64,000 bases of DNA from Sclerodactyla briareus (GCA_026419785.1 JAODTK010005617.1:202711-266710); one strand, 5' to 3'; counted from the stretch's first letter, positions 1 to 12,429 are shown. The notes: generated by a model from the sequence alone, not told the origin. Made by a program: numbers and translations.

Positions 1-372
1 CGCATGTGGGAAATCGCGAACTGAGATGGAGCCAGTGTCTGAAATACGTCTATTGAGTTGGCAAAAATAGATATTGGTTCCACAGAGACAAAATTATTCC
101 TAAATTAAAGCAAGCTGACACTGAATAGGCAAAATAGGCCACATTTACGGATGCGTATTATAAAGGGTGTTCACCACGGATGAATTCTATGGAATATCTT
201 CCTTAAAGAGCAAATCAACGACAATATGCATGGGCTGCTGCATTTTTATGGTCTTCCCGTAAAAGTGTGTTCTCTTCTGAAACAAACGCTCGTTTTCGTA
301 AATGCGATTTTCGCATTCGTTACGGCATGATTACGGACCGCATACGTATCAATGGAATCCCAGCCTCAGAAG
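1..372. other. no feature seen
   Basis: AT-leaning unique-looking sequence with no coding, repeat or RNA signature that I can support. Confidence 0.5.
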
Positions 373-384
373 ATAATATATATC

Positions 385-415
<31 letters not shown>

Positions 416-439
416 ATATCTATATATATATATATATTA

Positions 440-530
<91 letters not shown>

Positions 531-625
531 GATATATATATATATATACTATATATATAATATATATATATATATCTATATATATATATATATAGATATA
601 TATATATATAATATATATATATATA
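373..625. repeat. (TA)n microsatellite
   Basis: About 250 bases of nearly pure TA dinucleotide, broken by occasional TATT, ATCT and TAGA variants. Any reading frame through it is an artefact (runs of Tyr and Ile). Confidence 0.97.
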
Positions 626-646
626 AGTCAGGAACGCCTAAAATCT

Positions 647-1135
647 GTGTTCCCGGAATTCCCAGTTGTGGCCTACAGCAGACCTCGGAATCTACGTGAC
701 ATTCTAGTCAACGCCAAATTTCGGAGCAAGCCGAGCCACAAAACAGACAACCGGCGGCAGCCGCCCTGCCCATCCAGCTGCAGAACGTTCAAACTTGTCG
801 ATCGCACAACTTGTTTCAAAAGTTTCCAGACATCCCGCATATCTCCGATTCAACAGGATATTGCGTCTCGAAGAACTTGATCTACCTAATTTACTGTAAC
901 ATCTGCGGAGTTCAGTACATCGGGGAACAAAAAACATCCTGAGGGAGCGAATGACCCAACACAGGTCAGCCATCAAGACCCAAAAATTGAGCAGCCGGTT
1001 GCTCAGCATTTCAACATGGTCGGTCACTCGTTGAAAACCTGCGTGATTGGCATCGACCATGGCCAAATTGGTCCACTAAATCCCACAAAAGCGAAAGAAA
1101 ATTACTGGGAATTGAACCTGAAAACGACTAACCGT
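647..1135 (+). mobile_element. degenerate Penelope-like element, C-terminal GIY-YIG segment
   Basis: This is the 3' coding end of a Penelope-like retroelement, whose proteins join a reverse transcriptase to a GIY-YIG endonuclease. Three frames are needed. Bases 661-720 read PVVAYSRPRNLRDILVNAKF, the linker typical of the family. Bases 871-930 read NLIYLIYCNICGVQYIGE, the GIY-YIG core, with YL.YC..CG.QYIGE clear. Bases 989-1080 read EQPVAQHFNMVGHSLKTCV, the PVA.HFN..GHS motif that follows. Stops and shifts separate the three parts and no reverse transcriptase core is seen, so it is a dead 5'-truncated copy. Calling the family from these motifs is secure; the exact clade is not determined. Confidence 0.85.
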
Positions 1136-3120
1136 ACATTTTCGGACACTTCCCACGTTTGAGCTCTCGTAAGAGCGGCAGTATTCCTTAAAATGTCAAA
1201 TTAAGTCGAGTGAGATGGACAGTAAAAGTGTTCTCATATGCTGTATTCGATTTGCAGAGAGTGAGATGGGTTCCATCGGGTAAAAATGGATTCCAAAGGA
1301 ATTGGAACGAGGAATGCGTAGGCCAAATTACCACGTGTACAAATGCCGCCCCGTGCAAATATCTCCCTCATAAACCCAACTATCGTGCGACATGAGCAGC
1401 TGTATTTCTATGGTCTATCAGCATCCATGTCATTTATTTGACGTAATTCACCCTTCTTTTTTTTTTAACAACGTAATAATTAGATCTTTAAATGTATACC
1501 GCACCCCGCAACCGCACATTTAGAATCCTACTTTTACACAGTGTCATCCTGCATCCCGCCCCTTCGGATCCTAGCTTCAATCCCTACTGAAACGCTAGTT
1601 TGACTTTTATTGCCATGTGCATTATCAGGCAGACGGTACATATTTACAAAATAAAGTGTCAGGAATGTAGGACGGTTCAGAATGTACTGAAGGTACCTTC
1701 CCTAAGCGGGGATTTAGGTGGCCGATCCCAAGTGGTAATAAGAATTACCGTAAATAATGTCCAAGTGGTTTGAAAGAAAATGCCTGGACTGGCACCGCTC
1801 GAGTGGCCATTGCCCTCAACTATGCATCCCGTGGCCCGTGGGAACATCACGCCCTTCAGCTGCGCGACCCAGTACACTCTAGTGCAGTGGTATACTTCGG
1901 AAAGTAAATACACTCATTGCGTCGAGAATACAACTGTATGTTTCATCCAGCTCAAAAAAACAGAACATGGTTCGCGGAAGCCGCTCCATACTATGCTTAA
2001 GGAACTCCATTTACCGGTCAGTGATGGCTGGTGGTTCTCAACGTCGCCCTCTGCTTGAAATATCAATGGACACAACACCGGGATACGGATATAAGAACTA
2101 TGGCTAATATCTCAACGAAGTTTTCCAAGGAAATGTTCCACAGATATGTACCCTCCAGTGCCCTCAGATACAGGGCTAACACGCACAGACGCACGTCGAC
2201 AAGTCCGGAGAGAATCGAAGTCGTGAGTCCTGGCCTAGTTTCTCACAGTTCACAATGCGAAGACCCGGTTAGTAGGAAACTAAAGTCCTATATAAGGGCC
2301 GGTGGATTCGATATAATTAGGATTGCACAGACACACGTCAAAATATTTTCTTCCCTGAAGCGAAACAGCAACTTTTCCTCATAGGCCTACACGTTTTCTC
2401 CCCAGTTCATATAAGATAGTAATAGTTGCCCATCAGATCTCTGAAGGTATCTCTAGAAATACATCTGGAGATATACGGTACCTCACTCTGGATATTCATG
2501 TTTCTCCAATGCGCGGGGTCGCCCCATAGAAGTAACAATTTCAATTCTGTTTGCGGTTACCGTGCTATTAGACAGCAACGTCGACCTGCACAAAAAATCG
2601 GCTAGCGTTAATACTTCTGAATACAGCTGAATGCTTCATCGTTACTCAGCTGAATTTTCAGTAGATATTCTTCCAGCCTCCTTAAGTTTCATCAGCTTAA
2701 AAATTCAATTTGTGATAGTGGGCTGGTTGTTACTATGACTATGGTTTATCAATTCTCCCAATAACAAAATATGCAAATCAAGTGAACAAAACCGGCGTTG
2801 ACTGAGCCCGTCAGCCAATCAGATGCAGAAAACCAAACTTTCGCATTATGAATGCTAAATAATGTTGATTTCGGGATTGCTCGAAAAATGTTCGAAATAC
2901 TGAAAATGCTATTCTTTGTGGGATAAAGAGCCGGCAGCTTATGGATCTTGGCTTCTCGCAGTGTAGATCACTAAAATTTCATGTAGGTAACCGAGTTACA
3001 GAACTCACAGAAATTAGTCCACGCATTCTTTGCCGAAGCACCAACTTCCCGACGATTTTTACTAATTAGTTAACCCTCCTATCCACTAACGTATATTCTA
3101 CCACGCCCAGTTCTAAGTGG
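1136..3120. other. no confident feature
   Basis: Open frames exist on the plus strand at 1780-2058 and 2031-2384, but neither protein shows a family motif, and splice-like borders are not evident. No repeat structure is obvious by eye. Confidence 0.4.
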
Positions 3121-3186
3121 GGAGGTGGGGGGGGGGGGGATTAACACTTTTATCCTGGGAATGCCAAAGGAATGCAAATGTGTAGA

Positions 3187-4000
3187 GGGCTCATACCTTG
3201 GTAAGTAGGTTGACAATAATAAGTAGATAATCGCTATTGTTTCGAGGTCTGGTCCAAGGTCACCTAAGGTCAACAGAGGTCAAAGTCTGGAAACCTTTTG
3301 AACACATTTAACTGCTCAACGAGTCAACGAGAAGACACGGAGGTCATACTTGGTAAGTAGGTTGACCATAATAAGTAGATAATCGCTATTGTTTCGAGGT
3401 CTGGTCCAAGGTCACCTAAGGTCAACAGAGGTCGAAGGTCTGGAAACCTTTTGAACACATTAACTGCTCAACGAGAAGACGCGGAGGTCATACTTGGTAA
3501 GTAGGTTGACCATAATAAGTAGATAATCGCTATTGTTTCGAGGTCTGGTCCAAGGTCACCTAAGGTCAACAGAGGTCGAAGGTCTGGAAACCTTTTGAAC
3601 ACATTTAACTGCTCAACGAGAAGACACGGAGGTCATACTGGCTGGCTGGCCATAGGGATTAGATGACCCCTGTTGCTTTTGGGTTGGCTCAAAAGTCACC
3701 TGAGGTCAGCAGAGGTTGAAGTATAAAATCCTTGTAAACACGGAGAGATGTAGAATGCTCTTACTTGGTATGTGGGTTGACCATTATCCCCATTGGTTTT
3801 GGTTCTGGTGGAAGGTCACCTGAGGTCAACAGAGGTCAAAATCTGAAATCCATGTGAACATAACTGTTCAACGACTAGATGTAGAGGACTCATATTGCGT
3901 ACGTAGGTTGGCCATATGGATTAGATATCCCTGTTGTTTTGGGTCAGGTCACCTAAGGTCAACAAAGGCCAGATTCTGAAATCTTGCAAACAGTGCTCCC
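3187..4000 (+). repeat. tandem repeat, 125-152-bp unit, with AGGTCA half-sites
   Basis: Six units begin with CTTGGTAAGTAGGTTGA-like sequence near 3197, 3349, 3493, 3639, 3764 and 3894. The first three are nearly identical and the last three diverged. Each carries three AGGTCA-type hexamers spaced exactly 10 bp apart (3257, 3267 and 3277 in unit one). Diverged relatives occur at 10622-11280, 25080-25200 and 47320-48560, so this is an interspersed family that has amplified locally. The G-rich run at 3122-3139 lies just upstream. Confidence 0.9.
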
Positions 4001-5576
4001 AACACCAAGATGTACACAGAAAGTAAAACAAATACACAACTTCAAGTTGAAACAACTTGAAACAAAGAAAAATCCACCCCGAAGTTTACCCTCAGTTTAG
4101 TCCCCAAGGTGCGGTGCTCAGGGAGCTACAGAAGTCACCCTATATTTCTTCGCTGAATTATCTCTGGTGTTGTTCGTTTTTAGTCCACCTACGGCCTACA
4201 AGAATCCTCGAAAGAGGAGACGGACGGGGACGTTTAACATGGAATTTCAATTTGCCTTGGGCGTAGTGGAAAATCTCGGTTAGCAAAGGTCAACTGACGG
4301 ACCACGTCCACTTGTTTGTAGTAGGATAACGCGGAATCCTTGGTTTCCAGCCAGGCGTTCGCATTCACGCAATCTGAACACTCACCAAGAACTGCTAATA
4401 CGGAGTATCTATATAGGCTAGTAGGATATACGCAGTCCGCTTAGCATTCGACCATCTGCTCAGATGTGTATAAACATTGTATAGGATTACCTTGTTATAT
4501 AGCGAGTCTCGCTAATGTGAATATCACACATCGAACAGCATGTTCCTGTGAATAATTGAAAGAATGCTCATTGTCTTATTCCCACTTGCCTCATACAAGA
4601 CGCTGCTGACAGACGTGTTAATCGCCGTTCACAACTTCACGGCAAAGGGTTTCTCAAATGGTAGCAAGACTGTCAATCAAATTGAGCACATGCCACTTTG
4701 GACGCCAGCTGTTTTGTCAGTATGTGCTTCAATCGCCACCTGTTGCTCGCATCCAGTCACGACCTGTCGGCATTAGTCGATAACGGCGTTGCCAACAACT
4801 AACAAAAAGACTAGGTGACAGTAAAATCGGGCTGTTAGGAACACCAGACACGGGTCCCACGTGCAAAAACTGGGCTGTTTCCAACTTTACTACACATCAT
4901 ACTGAGAAATGACGTCAACCAGTCCTTGTCTGTAAAGTCCATGAAGAATGTACCTGGATTCGTCTTTTTTTTTTTTTTTGAACGTCTTTCTAAATCGCCC
5001 AAGCGTAACCATACAATTGGATTACATTATCCGATGATTCCTGAGAGTCTCCTGGGACTGTTAGCTCTGTTAAATGGTGTAATGATGTCGAAATTCCTTG
5101 TCAGCCAATCAGGTCCCTTCATTGAATGTTGATGCCGTAATTATTTGACACTAACACTGAAACGCACTCTAAGAAACATGAGCGAGTACGAAACGGACAG
5201 TCCAAAAACGGATAGGTGTGTTCCCCCCTTTGAAAGGCTACTGAATGGAAGGATTTGTAGGCACTGACGTACAACTTGGAAGCATTTTAAAACACCTGGA
5301 TGTCGATTTATCGTTGGGAAATACATTGAACAGTTGAAAAAATACCTCCATTGGGTAACTATGCAACAGACCAAAATTACATAGGGCTACTGATCGGTCA
5401 AATATCATTGGTTAGACCAGAGGTTGGATGTAATTATTCCAAATCTGGTCATTAGTGGTAACCTTTGACCTTTATTCAGTTGACTACTTTTGGCTCTGTG
5501 TATAGTTATCATCTGTTGTCCTACATGTGTCCCTATTTCCTCGCAAAACGGGTCTCTGTATAGTCTCAGACTATTT
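4001..5576. other. no confident feature
   Basis: Short open frames only (for example 4057-4266 and 4564-4776), none recognisable. A poly-T tract sits near 4964-4979. Confidence 0.4.
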
Positions 5577-5704
5577 ACATGTATGTATGTATGTATGTAT
5601 GTATGTATGTATCTATGTGTCCGTTTGCAGCCTGCCCCAAGAGAAGAGGAACGTTGATCTTGAAGCACTGACGAATTTACACACAAATCTAGACTAAATT
5701 CATG
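5577..5704 (+). repeat. (TATG)n plus 85-bp core, copy 1
   Basis: A (TATG)n tract with one TATC unit runs into the sequence TGTCCGTTTGCAGCCTGCCC and on to ...ATCTAGACTAAATTCATG. The non-microsatellite core is repeated almost perfectly at 6281-6368. The two copies differ by about one substitution and one missing A, so one arose recently from the other or from a common source. Confidence 0.85.
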
Positions 5705-6246
5705 GCTGATGGGTGGTGACGATGTCGTTGGCATTCCTAATCCTGTCCAAGGCTATGTTGACGACATCGCCACATTGGGAACCTGAACAAATATTTCCGA
5801 AATGTGTAATAGGACCAGCGCTTTTGTTGCTGTTTTACCGGCATGAACTCAAACATAGGAAATGTGGGGTCCTACATGGCCAGAGGTCTGGGAACAATTG
5901 GAGCAAAGAGACGACACGTTGGCTGGGATGTGTCCTTGATCGGGTTGTCCCAGGACTGAAGAAAATGGGCCTGAGTAATAAGAGAAGTAAGGGTTTGGCT
6001 GAATACCTTAGTATCAGTGCTGCTATTGGCTCCCACATCGTGTGGAAGAACGTGCCCGGATTATGGCAACGATAACTGACTGCTTGAGGTCCCCTATTTC
6101 AAGGAGGTCTGTCGAGTGCTTTTATGGTAATATCTACCGTAATCTATAAGTCTTCATTCAAGTATATTTATTGCATTCCATTGTGTACCGCCTGTAATTA
6201 TGGATTTCATGTTACTTGTGGTCGAAATATGAATAAACAGTCCAAA
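5705..6246. other. spacer between the two microsatellite-linked copies
   Basis: Contains an open plus-strand frame at 5713-6075 (120 codons) whose product I do not recognise. It shows no domain, signal peptide or membrane motif that I can support, and no similarity to the flanks outside the repeated cores. Confidence 0.3.
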
Positions 6247-6368
6247 TATGTATGTATGTATCTATGTATCTATGTATCTATGTGTCCGTTTGCAGCCTGC
6301 CCCGAGAGAAGAGGAACGTTGATCTTGAAGCACTGACGAATTTACACACAAATCTAGACTAATTCATG
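6247..6368 (+). repeat. (TATG/TATC)n plus 85-bp core, copy 2
   Basis: Same orientation and core as 5577-5704, with the microsatellite changed to mixed TATG and TATC units. Flanks outside the core differ between copies, so this is a mobile or seeded unit and not a simple tandem duplication. Confidence 0.85.
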
Positions 6369-8235
6369 TAATTGGCACTTGGTCAATTGCACACGCAGGG
6401 CAAATTATGTGCTAATGCCACAAGGACCTAAAGTCGTAAACAGAACAGCAAGGAATCTCGACGCAGCTATGCGTCTTTTTGGAGTATATCTTACATATAA
6501 CAAACGGTGAGAACAAATTGTCAGTTACTGAACTCAGAGATTCAAATCGATTTCAGGGTCAAGGGCCTGCTTTTCTCTTGCCAACTACCCGGCATATACA
6601 TTATGTTTCTAGCTTGGGCACAGGCTGGTCACTAGGAAGGCCATACGTTAATGTTAGTGAAGGGTAATTCAGACCGGCACGTCTCAGGGGATGTCGGGAG
6701 TCTTGAAGGGTTCTCGCGCCGGGAGGTAAAATTCCATCAATCAATTCTGTGGGATCAGTTGCTGACAGTCGACAGACGACACCGCAGCTCTCTCAAACCA
6801 ACATGCATTATGGTGAATGCGTGATTTATTCAGATGATTTATAGTGAGGCCAAAATAATATAGGCAGTTTCTTGGTCGCCACCCCCCCCCCCCAATGGGT
6901 TGGAATGGGGATGTATTATCCGTGTATCATAGGTGGCGCCTGATGGGGACTTTGCGCTGTATTAAGAGTTAAAAGCCAACTAGACAAGCATTCAGAGAAA
7001 CCATCGATGTTATTCTACATACTGACATATATATATAACTGGTCGAGTTTTTTTTTTTTTTTTTTTTCAATTCACTGTGATTTGTTTGAAACAGGGGGAG
7101 TAAGAGAATTGGATCATTTTTTTGTTGGAGTCAGGTAGTAGAACAATTTGCTCAAATTTGAAGAAAAACAACTTCCTTCTCGCGAGTGCAAATGGAAACA
7201 ATATATTTTGTGATCAGTGGCGTCACTAGACTCCCCACCCTATCCTGTGGGCACAAGAGAGGCACGACCGTTGGACGAGAGCACTTTGAGACTACCTAAG
7301 CCGAGTGCCACCTGTGTGGTTGGCGCGCCTCGTTAGAAGAAATGTCCGGTAACTCCCCCCTCCCGGGTGGCTGGACATTTTTGGTGTTTTGAGCTGAAGG
7401 TATACTGGCCTTGTAGTCAGGTAGTGTATTTCTCATGCCTGCAAGTTCCTAAAGAAAGAACAATTGGAAAATTGTAACACATATCGGATGTCAAAATTGC
7501 ATTTTGCTGCACGCGAAAAAAACCTTCTGGGGGTATTTTATCCAGCATTCGGACACCCGGTAGAATGAAGTAGTCTTTTCCATGCCCAGAGATATTTTGT
7601 TTGAATTTGTGTTGCTCGAATCAAGCGGAAAATGTGCGAAATGATGTAAACTCCTATGACCTTCACATTTGTCGGGAATATGCATGTAATCTACATTTTC
7701 CAAGTTTCGCTTTGAATCAGCCAGTGTGGAAAGTCACATAAATTACGCAAATTTGACCTCGGCTGACCTCGAATGACCTCCACTTTTTTGGGGGGACTAA
7801 ATGTGGACTAGAATATTGAGTTTCGTTGAAATTTGACAAAACCTTTCAAAATCGCGACATGTATACAAATTAGCCGACTCTAGCCATGTGGCCACACCCA
7901 CTTTCTTTTTCCGAGATTTTTTCTATATGGGACACCTGTGCCAATTTCCGCACAATAGGACGATTTTTTGGAGAGTTATTGTGCTAACACGGAAATTTTC
8001 TTTGCGGATGCAGAGCCAAAATCATTCCCCCGCAGTGGGAACGTATTACTGCCTTGTCTCCGTCTGTAATAAATTAATGATTACCGATAGTGTAATACTG
8101 TGACTACAGATTCTTGTTCAAAACCTAAATCTCATTCACCCCCCCCCCCCCACTTCCTTTTGATGATGCCACTGTGTGAAAGGATATTCAAGGCCTCAGT
8201 CACGTGTACCCTATCAGCTTATGTTTCCAGTCCTA
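6369..8235. other. no gene; homopolymers and weak TGACCT repeats
   Basis: C-run near 6884-6893, T-run near 7047-7068, C-run near 8138-8150. At 7755-7785 there are three TGACCTC copies of the type used in the large repeat families. CAGTGGCGTC at 7215 and GATGCCACTG ending at 8174 look like inverted termini, but the flanks do not match. Confidence 0.4.
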
Positions 8236-8239
8236 ATAT

Positions 8240-9060
8240 ATCCCCACAACACTTTTAAGTGTTCGGGGATGTTATGGTTCTGGGATGTAGCCGCCGTCTT
8301 CGCCGCCGCCGGGAAGTTAAGCGTTAGCGCATAAACTCTTAACGCTTCGTCCGATTGATCTGAAACTTGGTACATATGCCCTGGTGAAATCTCGGATGAG
8401 TTCGAGAGTGGGCATAACTGCATCTGCTGCCCTCTATTTTGCAAGTCAACACGAAAATACACAGTTCGTCTATTTACACGAAACTTGGGTGGGTACAAAA
8501 AGTGTCCGAAAAACATGACGGTGATTTCAAGGTCATAGAGGTAAATTTGTGGTTTTTTTCCCCTTTTTTCTGGGGGGGGGGGGGGGGGGGGGGGGGGGAG
8601 GGAGCGAAAACACGAAGTTATTCCAATTTACACGAAACTTGGTCAGTGGGGACAAAAGTTGGTCTCGAAAAACATGACGGTGATTTCAAGGTTAACACAA
8701 GGTGAAATTTACGTTTTTTTTTTGGTTTTTTTTTTACGTGATTTTCTATTGTTGTCGCGGATTGAACGAAACTCGGTAGACCTGAATTGTTGTCTGTCCT
8801 AAACAACATGAAGGGTCATTTCAGGTTCACAGGAGGTCAAACTGGCGTGATTCATGCGATTTTCTTTAGCTTGTCGTATTGAACGAAACTTGGGGAAATG
8901 ATGGACTGTACATGTTGGTACTGAACGACCAGCCAGGGCATTCAAAGTCACCGGAGTCACCGGATGGACGTCTTTAATGTGATTTCTCTTAAAACAAGAT
9001 CCACAAAGGCCATTCTGCGGGGATATACACGTCGGCGGTTCACCCGCCTGCACATGTCCA
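8240..9060 (-). mobile_element. hairpin-ended tandem-repeat element, third copy
   Basis: In minus orientation this ends in a GCC/GGC-rich stretch (8285-8312) and a hairpin with arms ATCCCC...GGGGAT (8240-8270), exactly as at 33900-33992 and 38640-38754 on the plus strand. The conserved neighbour GAAACTTGGTACATATG (8368-8384) matches those copies. Interior to this are degenerate units beginning ACGAAACTTGG near 8471, 8629, 8766 and 8883 (spacings 158 down to 117), interrupted by a 27-base G run at 8572-8598. No ORF of its own, so non-autonomous. Confidence 0.75.
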
Positions 9061-9164
9061 CTTGCTTATAGTATATTCTGTATGCGTCAAATCACGGGCC
9101 CGGAGGCCAGTGTCCTTCTACCTGCCACGAACATCAGTGAAACCTTGCAGTCTATGCAGTCATG

Positions 9165-9253
9165 ACAGTGTGTGTGTGTTTGTGTGTATGTGTGCTTGTG
9201 TGTGTGTGGCGCCAAGACGTACACGATAACTCGATCCCGCCTGGGTGGATGAA
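9165..9253 (+). repeat. (TG)n head of the AGGTCA repeat family
   Basis: An interrupted TG tract is followed by ACGATAACTC and GGTGGATGAA. The same order (GCAGTCAT, TG tract, ACGATAAC, GGATGAAGCT) occurs at 47240-47340. The unit is cut here by the hAT-type insertion and resumes at 10622. Confidence 0.75.
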
Positions 9254-10621
9254 CAGTGGCGTCGTGCTCATTGGGCCCGGGGCCCGCCCCTCACCCCAAA
9301 TTTTGTCAGAGGTGTCATAAAATTTCGTCATATTTAAAAGTATTCTCGAAATCGAAAGTATAATATAGTCAATTATTCTTTGTTAATCGTTGCGGATTGC
9401 CTCACCCCACACACCTCAACTCAAACATATATCGAGATAGTAATGGCCATTGCTCGAATATGCCCTGCCAAGCTTCGTGCTTGATATTGGTAGGAAATGC
9501 GAGCTAGTTCATCAAAATTTGAGTGAATTACACGCTGGATCCTCTGATATTGTAAGTTGTTCTTCATCTATTTATGGAAATATTCTCAAACATACACAAA
9601 ACAGCCTCTCGGGGGTTCCCAAATAGCGATCCGCGGGCCAAAATCAGTCGGCCCGCTAAATGATACAATCCGGCACACCATAAACATCAAGTCAGGAGAA
9701 AAATGTTAAGTTCTTTAGACAGAAAAGGTGAATTGTTTAACGAACGTTCATAAACGCTGGTAAACGTTGATGCATGTGTTAAAATGTCACTATCAATAAG
9801 ATAGCAAAATAACTTTTAGTAAATTAATATTTTGACCACCATATTTTCCGGGCTATAGGATTTTTTGTTTTGTTTGATCTTAATGCTCATCTAGAACTAT
9901 CATTTGCGACCCACAAATAACCGTTCTTCTTTGACAATTTTGGGCTACGCTGCTTGCCCACTTCACTTATCTAAATCGCATGAACTGCTAAAGTGGCATT
10001 TTTTTTTAATGTGTGAAGTTTATTTCAATCTATGAATATAAAAAAATAGTCATCTGGCTCTCACCATTTGTCGCCTAAGAACACCCAATTTGGAAAAATT
10101 CGTATAGCACGGCTAAGGTGAAATTCCCTTTCAATTATGCTGCTTCGCAATTATAGGCTCATATTCGCATGAACATGGAGTGGCTAAGGTGAACTTCATT
10201 CTAATTTGTTAAAGTTCCACTTTTATTTATTAATTGGAAACAGCCATCTGGAAATCACCATTCGGCATTTAATCATTAATAATTAAAAAATCGCTACGCT
10301 GCGCGGTGCAATCGATGGTGCCGCTCCCCTTAGATAGCCTTGAAATCTCAAGAACATAGAGTGGCTACTATACGGTGAAAATTCCATACGAACATGAAAA
10401 TAGCCATCTGGAGATCACCACAAGTGGATTGTAGCCAGAAGCCTATCAACGGAATATTTTAGGTGGGGGGGGGGGTCGCGAAGAAGTAAGTTTTTTGTAA
10501 ATTTCAGCGGTGTTGCGACATTTGTATATATGTTGCGCGCCAGCCCGTGGTGGCGCTCGGCTTAGATAGTCATCACTTGGTGATGGGCCCCCCGAAATTA
10601 ATTTTTTGCACGACGCCCCTG
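9254..10621 (+). mobile_element. non-autonomous hAT-type DNA transposon, complete
   Basis: 1368-bp element. Left terminus CAGTGGCGTCGTGC (9254-9267) and right terminus GCACGACGCCCCTG (10608-10621) are inverted repeats matching at 13 of 14 positions. They are flanked by identical 8-bp target duplications TGGATGAA (9246-9253 and 10622-10629), the size and CAG-end style of hAT elements. The insertion splits a known repeat: removing it joins GGTGGATGAA to AGCTGAATACTTGG, as in the intact copy at 47320. No transposase ORF is present. The interior has degenerate direct repeats around AGCCATCTGGAAATCACCA near 10045, 10240 and 10402, and a CGATCCGCGGGCC stretch near 9625. Confidence 0.9.
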
Positions 10622-11290
10622 TGGATGAAGCTGAATACTTGGTATGTGGGTTTCCCATAATGAGTACATGATCCCTATTGTTTTGGCGTCGGGCCGAAGG
10701 TCATCTGAGGTCAAAATATGACAATCTTATTAACACGATAAATCCAGAATGCCTGGTCCGATCAGGTAGAAATTTGGTATTCAGCTTTGTCCACGATCTT
10801 ACAAGAACCCTTTTGTTTTTGGTGTGGACCGCGGGTCAGTTCTGGGGAAAACGGGAATTTGTGAAAAGTTAATATTTGGCCAAGTTAAGCTTGTTGATAC
10901 GATGACTCGATGACTGGTATGTTTGGGTCCCCAATCAGCACATGGTTTTTATTGTTTCCAGAGATAATCAAAGATCAAACCAACCTCGTTATCACGGAAG
11001 GTCCAGAATGCCTGGTTCAATCAGGTTGAAATTTGTTATGCAGCTTTCTGATGGGGAGTACACAACCTCTCGTTTTCAGAGTAGACCGGAACCATTTTTT
11101 TTAAGAGGGGGGGGGGAGATTGGGGATGTTGTGGAAAATTGGATAGTTTGGCTAATTTAGCTTGTGTTTTTGGTTAACAGACCTCACTTGGATGGATGAA
11201 GTTCAACTTAGTATGTGAGTTCCCCATAATGAGTACTACATGTGCCCTATTGTGAATCTTGTAAGCATGTATAAAGTTGCTATGCGTAGC
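10622..11290 (+). repeat. AGGTCA-family tandem repeat, ~290-bp unit
   Basis: Three diverged unit starts with TGGTATGTGGGTTTCCCATAATGAGT-like sequence near 10640, 10915 and 11203. Each is followed by CCCTATTG or TTTTTATTG and AAGGTCATCTGAGGTCA-like half-sites. It continues the unit interrupted at 9253. Confidence 0.75.
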
Positions 11291-12429
11291 TTGGTCAAGT
11301 CAGGACCAGTTAAGGAATCACTTAGTCTTTTTACTTCTTGGTTTCACATGTCCCATTCTTCATGGGCGATATATTGAAGGTTAAGGCTTTCGTCTCCCAA
11401 GAGCCAATATCATCCACAGAACGCAGGTCGCATCGCATGAAGTGCACATTTTTTTCAAGATTCAGAGAGAAGTAATCAGATTTTCATTGTCGCGCATTTT
11501 CCTTTAGCGCTAACACTAGGCCTGTACTCCCGCACTCGGGGCATGTGTTGGGAAATAAGCCTTTTTCAAGGTGGGAAGTGCGCATGCTCACCACTAAATA
11601 GTTCAAGGGTAAAGACGAGGTTTCTCCCATAGCTCTACCATTACAACCTATTTTCACATTGTCACCACTCTTCGAGAACACAACCATTTCCCCTCACCCC
11701 ATCTATTGGGACGCTATTATTGATAAGTATGCGCGGAAATCGGCAAAGTTTTGTGATATTATATGATGTGGAGTTTTCGTCAGGGAAGTCTCGATAGATC
11801 GTATACACGAATTCACCGGAAATCGACAAATTATGACTCTTGACTCGGATGACGTCTGGTGAAAATAGGTGAACTCCATTTTTTCTACAATGAAATCGCT
11901 CAACAAGGCAACACCAAAATTCGGGTGTGGCGTTTTGAAATAGCCTCTTTTTACCCGTTCTAGTATGAAGAAAAGTTACATGACCATAGTACTCATACAA
12001 TCCGACTTGAAACGTCTTGAATTAGAAAAGAAAATAAAGCTCCAAATAACGGTTCACATCCTACCGACCACATCGTGTCCTCTTCTAGGGACACCTAGTC
12101 ACAAAATGAAACGTTCAAACTTTCTAGAAATTCTAATCGGCAACCCACCTACGAACAAATCCCCGAAATTCGTCTATATGGACATGCTTAGAGGCTATTG
12201 CGCAAAACGTGTGAAAATTCTCTAGTGGCGGACAGGGCGGCTACAGACCCAAACTCGTAATATTATTCCCCAGACAGTTCGCGTGCAGGTATATTATTTC
12301 TACCACCAATACCGGCTCGGATTTTGGCCCAAGTGTACTCACTGCAAATTTTCTTAATTTTAATTGGTCCATTCAATGATTCGCCGATAATGCATAGGCC
12401 GCTGCAAGAGAAACAAGCGCAATCACGAA
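11291..12429. other. no confident feature
   Basis: Open frames on the minus strand (11662-12000) and plus strand (11965-12225) show no recognisable motif. No repeats seen. Confidence 0.35.

Noticed and set aside
267-560. 97-codon Tyr/Ile open frame
   Set aside because: Translation of the TA microsatellite.
5713-6075. 120-codon open frame between two microsatellite-linked copies
   Set aside because: No motif; its length is not decisive in this sequence.
7215-8174. Possible DNA transposon with CAGTGGCGTCACTA and TGATGATGCCACTG ends
   Set aside because: Ends match only in part, and the flanking octamers TTTGTGAT and TGTGAAAG do not form a duplication.
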